Shown here piece after piece: positions 1-6,479 of a stretch of 27,921 bases of DNA. Made by a program: the position numbers and the translations under genes. Positions within the stretch are counted from its first letter, which is position 1; each line of letters begins with the position of its first letter. The stretch comes from M0027 sp021713415 (GTDB lineage: Bacteria; Pseudomonadota; Gammaproteobacteria; Francisellales; Francisellaceae), in assembly GCA_021713415.1 (NCBI GenBank), contig JAKJJQ010000042.1, forward strand, positions 1 to 27,921. Reading direction: 5' to 3'. Under the pieces are notes generated by a model, which was not told the DNA's origin, did no database searches, and saw only the letters and a list, made by a program, of their open reading frames with translations.

Positions 1-139
1 CTGAGCATGTGTTTACAGTTTCAGCTATAACAAAGGCATTAGTTTTAAGAGCTGATGCACGTGTAAGTAAAACTTGTAATTGATTAATTGTAAGATCAGA
101 TAATGCACTTAAAAATGAATTAAATTTTGATTTTCTCAT
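1..139 (-). CDS. Transposase N-terminus, cut by window edge (IS1595-like, tentative)
   Basis: An open frame starts at the ATG at 139-137 and runs off the left edge without a stop, giving 46 codons. It begins MRKSKFNSFLSALSDLTI and reaches ...ETVNTCS. A GGGG tract lies about 8 nt upstream of the ATG and could act as a ribosome binding site. The opening (short basic start, a 'LT..QLQ.L' helix, then a Cys where a zinc ribbon would begin) resembles IS1595/ISXO2-type transposases from memory. The catalytic part is outside the window, so the family is tentative. Its neighbour is another broken transposase, which supports a mobile-element setting. Confidence 0.45.
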   Translation of the reverse strand, partial: MRKSKFNSFLSALSDLTINQLQVLLTRASALKTNAFVIAETVNTCS

Positions 140-276
140 AACTATATACCCCAAAAAGAATATTACTGTTATAAGAAATATATTCAAGTTCAACATATAT
201 TGCCAAAATAGCCAAAATTAAAGTAATTAAGCGTCGTTGTTATGGTTTCTTTAAAACTAAATCACTTTTCCAAAGA

Positions 277-501
277 TTAATGGTTGATTTGAGAGGATAT
301 AAGATGCTTGGTATTTAACCAACAAGAAATGGAAAAGAGCCCTAAATGATTATCCATCTCTGATTCTAAAGCCCTTTCTACTAAACCTTTGGTTAGTTGC
401 TTTAAAACGCCATCTTCCTTTAAAACTGAGGATAAATCTATGTTATGGGAAACTAATACATCAATCGCTTCTTGGATCGCTTTATTTGGTTTTTTACGCA
501 T
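277..501 (-). pseudogene. IS256 (Mutator)-family transposase, N-terminal fragment
   Basis: This 74-residue frame matches the start of IS256-type transposases. An N-terminal helix contains 'AIDVLVSHNIDLSSVLKEDG', followed by 'LTKGLVERALESEMDNHLG', the conserved opening of the family before the DDE catalytic domain. Full proteins are about 400 residues. Here homology stops at HLG (near 345) and runs into about 20 unrelated residues and a stop, so the catalytic domain is missing. The start is well supported, with AGGAG upstream of the ATG. The stretch from about 520 to 560 (GTGTACAAAC... TTTACACAA on the plus strand) may be the element's terminal repeat. The fragment is probably inactive and was cut by a later insertion or deletion. 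Confidence 0.7.
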
Positions 502-579
502 TTATATAAACTCCTATAGTTCGTTGTAGTGTACAAACTAACTATCAAAATTTACACAATTAAATGATTAGACCCTTTA

Positions 580-3500
580 CTACATATCTTGCAGACTTAT
601 ATTAACATTATAAGATTGACCATTATTTCCAGTTGGTTTCTTTGTTATATTAAGGCCTGTTCCTTTATATGCTTTATCTATACAAACTGTACCATTTTGA
701 CCTATTTTAGGATCGATTATTATATTAAATTCTTTATTATCATATTTGATAGTATATTTTGTTGGCTTTAATTTAGATAAAGGAAGTAAATTGATACTGG
801 CATTTGGAAGTGTGCTCTCATTGTACGTTGCAGCCCCTATATAACTATACTTATTGGTTAATGTATAAGCACAACCAGGTTTAATATTAAGATTTGCTGA
901 TCCACTTTCACATTTAGAGTTAGCTTTCCATCCTGTAATTGCTCTATATTTAGGCAACTCTAGATTCTTATATATACTAAAAAAGGTTATAGTAGCATAA
1001 GTTTTATAATTTGAAAAAATATTTTTATCCCCAACTTGTGGGTTTTCAGTTACCATGACCATATCTGTACATATGCCTGATAAAGCTGAGAGTTTTGGGC
1101 GATTAGGGCCTGTATATTTATAATCCTTAGGCAAAATTTTAATGACTAAATTTGTGCTATTATCTAATTTTTGTAAAACGATATCATTCCTTGCTGTAGC
1201 ATCTGAGTTTGGAGCAGAATATGCAGCGGAGTACTTATTTATAACCCAGCTATAATCTTGCAAATTTTTATCCATATTGTCCTTTAAGCCAGCAAGTAAC
1301 TGTTGGCTGATAAAATTGGTAACCATATCAGCCTCACTTCCTGGAATATCAGTTGTACCATCGCCTATATTACCTAGTGTACCATCATAGGTATAAAAAT
1401 ACTTTCCTGGAGGTGCTGTATTTTTATACACAGCACCTGGGGTTAGATTGCCGCCACCTGTAGCAGCCTTAGCTACAAATAATGTTATTTTTTCAGGTGC
1501 AGTTACTGCTTTATTATAATTCCAAGTATTTTTTTTAGACCCATTATCAGTACAAACAACAGTATTTATGGCCCATTGACATGAATAACTAAGATGATAA
1601 GAAGATTTTTCTCCAGGAGCATATATCATATTAACACTTTGTTTGTCCCTATATGTTGTTTCAAAATAGTTATTGATAAAGCTTTGGGTTAGTAAATGAT
1701 CCCAATTATTAGTCTTAACAGGACTTAAAATTCTATTTGGATACTTTAAATCTTTAACATCTTTACCCTTGCTAACCATTAGTAATTTATTATATATATT
1801 GTAATATGTGTCATAATAAGACAAGACTACTTTTTTAGGGTTTTTATTATTTGTAATATCTAATTCAAATCGAATAGGTCCAAATGAGTCTACATTAGTT
1901 AAATCTATAACTTTACCGGCAGTATTGCTGTTGTAAGTTAATTCTGTATAGCCAATACTATATGATTTGAATGATGGTATCCAATTAGAATCTGAAGAAG
2001 GCAGCCCTTGAACATTATATGATGCATAAATTCTTCCACCAGTAACAGCATAGTTACTTTTTTCATTTAACGTAAATTTGTATTGTGATCCTTTTGGCAT
2101 TATAACAATGTTACCGTCATGGGTTGGGAGCTCTCCTCCTAAAGCACCAGGTTTAGGGTCGTGCCAATTATGTATTAAAAATGTGCTTTGCTTTGGATCA
2201 GTATACGTATGCATTTTGCCTGGTTTACCTGTTGTTGCTGTGAGGTATATTGTTTCATTAGTGTTATTTTGAACAGTAACTGGAAGAGTACCCTTTGTAG
2301 GGGTAGATGTTGTTTGTTTAGGGGTAGATGTTGTTTGTTTAGGGGTAGATGTTGTTTGTTTAGGGGTAGATGTTGTTTGTTTAGGAATAGATGTTGTTTG
2401 TTTAGGGGTAGATGTTGTTTGTTTAGGGGTAGATGTTGTTTGTTTAGGGGTAGATGTTGTTTGTTTAGGGGTAGATGTTGTTTGTTTAGGAATAGATGTT
2501 GTTTGTTTAGGAATAGATGTTGTTTGTTTAGGGGTAGATGTTGTTTGTTTAGGGGTAGATGTTGTTTGTTTAGGAGTAGATGTTGTTTGTTTAGGAGTAG
2601 ATGTTGTTTGTTTAGGAGTAGATGTTGTTTGTTTAGGAGTAGATGTTGTTTGTTTAGGAGTAGATGTTGTTTGTTTAGGGGTAGATGTTGTTTGTTTAGG
2701 GGTAGATGTTGTTTGTTTAGGGGTAGATGTTGTTTGTTTAGGGGTAGATGTTGTTTGTTTAGGAATAGATGTTGTTTGTTTAGGAATAGATGTTGTTTGT
2801 TTAGGGGTAGATGTTGTTTGTTTAGGGGTAGATGTTGTTTGTTTAGGAGTAGATGTTGTTTGTTTAGGAGTAGATGTTGTTTGTTTAGGAGTAGATGTTG
2901 TTTGTTTAGGAGTAGATGTTGTTTGTTTAGGAGTAGATGTTGTTTGTTTAGGNNNNNNNNNNGTTTGTTTAGGGGTAGATGTTGTTTGTTTAGGAGTAGA
3001 TGTTGTTTGTTTAGGAGTAGATGTTGTTTGTTTAGGAGTAGATGTTGTTTGTTTAGGAGTAGATGTTGTTTGTTTAGGAGTAGATGTTGTTTGTTTAGGA
3101 GTAGATGTTGTTTGTTTAGGAGTAGATGTTGTTTGTTTAGGAGTAGATGTTGTTTGTTTAGGAGTAGATGTTGTTTGTTTAGGAGTAGATGTTGTTTGTT
3201 TAGGGGTAGATGTTGTTTGTTTAGGGGTAGATGTTGTTTGTTTAGGTGAGTAATTTGGTAATACTTTGCCATTAACTTTCATAGTACTACCAATATTTCC
3301 CCAAATAGGTATTTGTATCGGGCAGTTACCTGTAACTGTTTTTATTTGACTACTATCAGAAGTGAGAATTATTGTCATTGTACATTGACCATTTTCCCCC
3401 TGTGTTAATGTTAAATTAGCTTTATTATTAACAAATGTTGTTTTACAAGGGAAGGCATAGCCATTTCGTAAATTATTGCTATGTACTCCAGATATTTGTG

Positions 3501-3669
3501 GAGTACATGCACTACCAACTGTTATTGGTTTTGCTCCAGCAAGGGAAACTGTAGGTAGTATATAATAGGTAAAATTTCTCTTTTGTTCAGTAGCAGATAA
3601 GTTACTTATAGGTAAGAAACATAAAGAGGTTACAAGTGCAATTGATAGATTAGTAAGCTTGTTTAACAT
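580..3669 (-). CDS. Secreted repeat-stalk protein with GH64-like (beta-1,3-glucanase) domain
   Basis: This long protein (about 1029 residues as assembled) appears exported. An N-terminal signal peptide (MLNKLTNLSIALVTSLCF...) ends near NLSA. A small domain with four cysteines follows, then 45 tandem PKQTTST heptapeptides, then about 570 residues of C-terminal domain. After the stalk the sequence reads LPVTVQNNTNETIYL, IMPKGSQYKF, GRIYASYN, YTELTYN and NVDSFGPI. These blocks recall glycoside hydrolase family 64 (endo-beta-1,3-glucanases), including the Glu (codon 1942-1944) and Asp (1888-1890) that would match the catalytic pair. The GH64 call is from memory of motifs. An upstream ATG at 3696 is in frame, but the ATG at 3669 starts directly at the signal peptide and lies about 28 nt below a TATACT box. 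No clear Shine-Dalgarno is seen for either start. Ten Ns interrupt the stalk, so the true length is unknown. Mobile-element debris flanks the gene on both sides, which suggests acquisition. An adhesin or surface-lectin role is an alternative. Confidence 0.6.
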   Translation of the reverse strand: MLNKLTNLSIALVTSLCFLPISNLSATEQKRNFTYYILPTVSLAGAKPITVGSACTPQISGVHSNNLRNGYAFPCKTTFVNNKANLTLTQGENGQCTMTIILTSDSSQIKTVTGNCPIQIPIWGNIGSTMKVNGKVLPNYSPKQTTSTPKQTTSTPKQTTSTPKQTTSTPKQTTSTPKQTTSTPKQTTSTPKQTTSTPKQTTSTPKQTTSTPKQTTSTPKQTTSTPKQTTSTPKQXXXXPKQTTSTPKQTTSTPKQTTSTPKQTTSTPKQTTSTPKQTTSTPKQTTSTPKQTTSIPKQTTSIPKQTTSTPKQTTSTPKQTTSTPKQTTSTPKQTTSTPKQTTSTPKQTTSTPKQTTSTPKQTTSTPKQTTSTPKQTTSTPKQTTSIPKQTTSIPKQTTSTPKQTTSTPKQTTSTPKQTTSTPKQTTSIPKQTTSTPKQTTSTPKQTTSTPKQTTSTPTKGTLPVTVQNNTNETIYLTATTGKPGKMHTYTDPKQSTFLIHNWHDPKPGALGGELPTHDGNIVIMPKGSQYKFTLNEKSNYAVTGGRIYASYNVQGLPSSDSNWIPSFKSYSIGYTELTYNSNTAGKVIDLTNVDSFGPIRFELDITNNKNPKKVVLSYYDTYYNIYNKLLMVSKGKDVKDLKYPNRILSPVKTNNWDHLLTQSFINNYFETTYRDKQSVNMIYAPGEKSSYHLSYSCQWAINTVVCTDNGSKKNTWNYNKAVTAPEKITLFVAKAATGGGNLTPGAVYKNTAPPGKYFYTYDGTLGNIGDGTTDIPGSEADMVTNFISQQLLAGLKDNMDKNLQDYSWVINKYSAAYSAPNSDATARNDIVLQKLDNSTNLVIKILPKDYKYTGPNRPKLSALSGICTDMVMVTENPQVGDKNIFSNYKTYATITFFSIYKNLELPKYRAITGWKANSKCESGSANLNIKPGCAYTLTNKYSYIGAATYNESTLPNASINLLPLSKLKPTKYTIKYDNKEFNIIIDPKIGQNGTVCIDKAYKGTGLNITKKPTGNNGQSYNVNISLQDM
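2300..3244 (-). repeat. 45-unit, 21-bp tandem repeat encoding PKQTTST/PKQTTSI
   Basis: The array is exactly 945 bp, or 45 units of 21 bp, all in frame. Nineteen of the 21 positions are invariant in the readable units. Only one codon varies: ACC (Thr), ACT (Thr) or ATT (Ile). In plus-strand order the variants run ACC x4, ATT x1, ACC x4, ATT x2, ACC x2, ACT x5, ACC x4, ATT x2, ACC x2, ACT x5, one unit with Ns, ACC x1, ACT x10, ACC x2. Units 6-18 (2405-2677) and 19-31 (2678-2950) have the same 13-unit pattern, showing a 273-bp higher-order duplication. The peptide is Thr/Ser-rich with Pro and Lys, as expected for an extended stalk that could be O-glycosylated. Copy-number change would alter length without shifting the frame. 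Confidence 0.97.
2953..2962. other. Assembly gap of ten Ns inside the repeat
   Basis: Ten Ns fall within unit 32 of the heptapeptide array and keep the 21-bp register exactly. Ten is a common minimum spacer used by scaffolding software, so the number may not be a measured gap. The gap lies directly after the second copy of the 13-unit block, where a collapsed third copy would begin. Confidence 0.95.
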
Positions 3670-3703
3670 GATAATACCAAAGGTTTTATAATACATATAA
3701 ATT

Positions 3704-3709
3704 AGTATA
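3704..3709 (-). promoter_or_regulatory. Candidate -10 box for the repeat-stalk gene
   Basis: On the minus strand a TATACT hexamer lies upstream of the stalk gene. Transcription would begin near 3697, too close to the ATG at 3696 to leave a leader but about 28 nt before the ATG at 3669. This favours the shorter start. No convincing -35 hexamer is visible, so the promoter call is weak. Confidence 0.35.
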
Positions 3710-3854
3710 GCAAATTTAAAAAATAGTTGTTTATTTTTAAAATAAAAGTGTTATTATGAACTTACTTCTTATGGAATTTGTGGAGACTGTTCACCCAACT
3801 GTGCTACCCTAAATCTCTAAATTTAACCTTCCAGAGAAGTATAGCTGATGCAGT

Positions 3855-4001
3855 TTAATAGACGGTTGTATGATCAACTTGAAAACCACGTTCTAACAAT
3901 AATTCTTCAACATCTCGATAACTTAACGAATAAGACAAATATCAATGAATGGCTAACATGATGATCATTTTATTAAAATGACGCTACTTAAAACTGATCA
4001 T
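3855..4001 (-). pseudogene. IS6-family transposase relic with in-frame stops
   Basis: Read from the ATG at 4001-3999 on the minus strand, the frame gives MISFK, stop, RHFNKMIIMLAIH, stop, YLSYSLSYRDVEELLLERG, FQVDHTTVY, stop. This is the N-terminal region of IS6/IS26-type transposases, whose hallmark is 'WYL.Y.LSYRD.EE...ERG..VDHTT.YRW'. The second stop is TGA exactly where the family has Trp (TGG). With three stops and no DDE domain the copy is dead. The sequence from about 3740 to 3854 continues as untranslatable remains with no further recognisable homology. Confidence 0.75.
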
Positions 4002-4029
4002 TTAAAATACCCTGTACTTAATTTGGCAG

Positions 4030-4387
4030 AAGTTTAGCAAAGTGACAGTTTTTGCTTCATTTATTGCAGTTTCCATTGCATTTGTTGATTTCTGGGTTGA
4101 TGCATTAAAATTAACGGCAAAATTAAAGGGGGCGCTTAGTTGCAGGGTTTTTGGTCTTTGTGCCTTCTTATTTAGCTGTGACTTTTTGTGGCGATATTTT
4201 TATTCATGCTTTATCAATTTCAGGTTATTTTGGTTTAGTTTATGCTTTGTTAATACCTTCACTTGCAGCATTTAAAACTTATAAAAAAACAACCAATCAT
4301 TTAGTTTTTGGTGGTAAAGGCTTACGAAGTGCATTGATAGTTATAAGCGTAATAATTATGTTGATTACGATTACTTGGATAGTCTAA
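4030..4387 (+). pseudogene. Aromatic amino acid permease (HAAAP-type), truncated and frameshifted
   Basis: Two overlapping frames together read as the last three or so membrane segments of a Tyr/Trp permease. The first frame gives KVTVFASFIAVSIAFVDFWVDALKL and resembles the 'S.FLG..LG..DFLADGLK' block. The second gives GFLVFVPSYLAVTFCGDIF, then GYFGLVYALLIPSLAAF and a final hydrophobic helix ending at the TAA at 4385-4387. The switch occurs at a run of five Gs at 4128-4132. With four Gs the frame reads LKGRLVAGFLVFVPSY without interruption. The N-terminal two thirds of the gene are missing and replaced by the IS6 relic, so it is a pseudogene even if the extra G is a sequencing error. Confidence 0.65.
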
Positions 4388-4405
4388 GCTTTGATGTCAT
4401 CTGCA

Positions 4406-5656
4406 TTAAAACCAATAAAAATAAGCGACAATGGTTAAACTGACAAATACAATAAAATCTAGTGGTAAGCCAACCTTAACAAAATCAAATAGGTGGTAGT
4501 TACCTAAGGTATAAATATAGGTATTGGTTTGATAACCCATAGGGGTAGAAAAGCTAGCGGATGCACCAAACATCACAGCAGCAATAAAAGGTGTTGGTTC
4601 AAAGCCAAGGCTTAATGCGATTTGTATGACAATTGGCGTAATTAAAATGGCAACGGCATTATTGGTTAAAATCTCGGTTAATAATGTTGTAATAATATAG
4701 ATAAACATAAAAAGAATAATTGGATTGTCAATTTCAATTATGTTAAATGCATGGTGAACAAGATAGTGAATAATGCCTAGATTATTGGCAGAGACAGATA
4801 GCGCAAGCATAGCATAGATCAAAAGAATTAGTTTCCACTCGACGGCTTTTAGTGCTTCTTTAATACCAATACATTGACAAGCTAAAACAACAATCGCACC
4901 GATAATGGCAAGAGAAGCAATATCCAATAGGTTAAAAGCAGCTAGAAGAACAATTAAAACTAATACAATTAAAGCAATGGATGCTTTTTTAGGGTGAAAT
5001 TTAACCGAATAGAGCTTTAAATCCTTACCATCTATAATCCGTGTATTAGGAATATAACGCGTACCAACAAGCAATAAATATATTGTTCCAATCGCAGCTG
5101 CAATCATACCTGGAATGGTAATTTCAAAGATATTAAAACTTTGTAAGCCTAATGAAGTTGCAACATCATTAGTAATGATATTGGTTGATGTACCAATTAA
5201 AGTACACATGCCACCGAGTATTGAAACATAAGATAGGGGGATTAAGAATTTAGCAGGTTTTTTTCGATTGGCTCTGGCAATTTTGGCAATGACTGGTGCC
5301 ATCACAAGTACAATCGGTGTATTGTTAATAAAAGCAGATAAAATTAATACGCATGCAAATGCACAAATCCATGTTAAGTATTGATTATAATCATTCAGTT
5401 TTAATATCCAGCGACCGATTTGATAGATAAGGCCTGTTTTTCTTAAGGCAGAAGTAATAATAAATAAGCAGATAATGGTAATTGGGCCACTATTAAGGGC
5501 GACATGTTTAACATCGTGTAAGCTTAAAGTTTGACTGATAAATAATAAAATTGCTGCACAGATAACAATTGGATAAGGTGAAAATCTTCTACTAATAAAA
5601 GCACTTAAGACGATAAAAAGCGTGATAATTGTAATAATAACTTGAAATAAATACAT
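4406..5656 (-). CDS. SLC13-family (DASS) anion permease
   Basis: This integral membrane protein of 416 residues probably imports dicarboxylates, sulfate or a related anion with Na+. The family's paired signature loops are present: FINNTPIV near residue 110, IGTSTNI near 154, LTNNAVAILITP near 331, and ASFSTPMGYQTN near 367. They fall in two inverted halves of hydrophobic helices, as in SLC13 transporters. Many bacterial relatives are about 600 residues and carry two RCK_C (TrkA-C) domains between the halves. Here the linker (about residues 201-222) is short and lacks them, so this is the compact form. The ATG is preceded by AGAGG at unusually close spacing. The substrate cannot be read from the sequence. 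Confidence 0.8.
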   Translation of the reverse strand: MYLFQVIITIITLFIVLSAFISRRFSPYPIVICAAILLFISQTLSLHDVKHVALNSGPITIICLFIITSALRKTGLIYQIGRWILKLNDYNQYLTWICAFACVLILSAFINNTPIVLVMAPVIAKIARANRKKPAKFLIPLSYVSILGGMCTLIGTSTNIITNDVATSLGLQSFNIFEITIPGMIAAAIGTIYLLLVGTRYIPNTRIIDGKDLKLYSVKFHPKKASIALIVLVLIVLLAAFNLLDIASLAIIGAIVVLACQCIGIKEALKAVEWKLILLIYAMLALSVSANNLGIIHYLVHHAFNIIEIDNPIILFMFIYIITTLLTEILTNNAVAILITPIVIQIALSLGFEPTPFIAAVMFGASASFSTPMGYQTNTYIYTLGNYHLFDFVKVGLPLDFIVFVSLTIVAYFYWF

Positions 5657-5781
5657 CGCCTCTATTCTTAAATAATCCTTTTATTATTATTTAATAAATA
5701 TAGCAATAGGCTTAAAAAATAGACAATATTTACGAGAAATTAGTCAGCAAAGGCAAACCGTTTAATAGCGATTGTTGATAA

Positions 5782-6468
5782 TTAACCACATTTTGAGTAG
5801 CCGCAACTTAAACAGGTTAGGCAGCCATCCATCATAATCATCGCTTTCGTTGAACACTTAGTGCATAGTTGCGATTCAGGTGGGAATCCACTTTGGCTGT
5901 CATTTGTGGCATGTTTTTGTGCAACTTCTTCTTTTTTATTGGCAATAAATAATCGCTGTTCATCACTTAATTCATCATCAGGTAGAATGCCAATTTTTTT
6001 CAAGTGGCGTTCGATTACATCGGCAATTTCAGCAACAAGCGATGGGACATATTTACCACCACGTTTAAAATAGCCACCATTGGGATCAAAAACACTGCGT
6101 AATTCTTCAACTAAAAAAGTGATATCACCACCTTTTCGAAAGACTGCTGAAATAATCAGTGTTAATGCAATCGTCCACTGAAAATGCTCCATATTTTTAG
6201 AGCTTAAAAATATCTCAAATGGGCGACGAGACTCATGATCTGTGCCTTTATTTAGAATAATATCATTGATAGTAACATATAAAGCATGCTCAGCATGTGG
6301 TGGTTTGATTTTATAAGTTTCACCAGCTAATGCTTCAGGGCGCTTAACACGCTCACTCATATGCTCAAGGTTTTTATCTTTTTTTGATTGCTTTTTTGCT
6401 TCAGCTTTATTGTCATCTTCTTTTAGAATGCTAAAGCTTGTTATTTTTTTCTTAATTGGTACGCTCAT
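5782..6468 (-). CDS. nrdJb: Class II ribonucleotide reductase, small C-terminal subunit NrdJb
   Basis: This 228-residue protein is the detached C-terminal part of the cobalamin-dependent ribonucleotide reductase, as in Pseudomonas where nrdJ is split. It carries the TSCPD-type domain (about residues 55-165, with ALYVTINDI and MEHFQWTIALTLIISAVFRKGGD). It ends in a cysteine-rich tail with C202, C205, C216, C219, C222 and C227, in the pattern CxxC, CxxCxxC, CxxxxC. The tail probably binds zinc and supplies the cysteines that re-reduce the active site of NrdJa (inference from class I/II enzymes). The ATG lies 11 nt after the nrdJa stop and has a strong AGGAG, so the two are co-translated from one mRNA. 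The N-terminal 50 residues are Lys-rich and probably flexible. Confidence 0.9.
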   Translation of the reverse strand: MSVPIKKKITSFSILKEDDNKAEAKKQSKKDKNLEHMSERVKRPEALAGETYKIKPPHAEHALYVTINDIILNKGTDHESRRPFEIFLSSKNMEHFQWTIALTLIISAVFRKGGDITFLVEELRSVFDPNGGYFKRGGKYVPSLVAEIADVIERHLKKIGILPDDELSDEQRLFIANKKEEVAQKHATNDSQSGFPPESQLCTKCSTKAMIMMDGCLTCLSCGYSKCG

Positions 6469-6479
6469 GTAAATTTCTC

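Noticed and set aside
2300..3244. CRISPR array
   Set aside because: Units are contiguous 21-bp copies with no unique spacers, and they are in frame within a protein.
2175..3272. Long open frames in the other frames and on the plus strand across the tandem repeat
   Set aside because: A 21-bp repeat without stops leaves several frames open at once. Only the minus-strand frame has a signal peptide and a folded C-terminal domain.
4042..4387. Two independent small membrane-protein genes
   Set aside because: Their translations join into one permease C-terminus when one base is removed from the G run, and neither has a credible start.
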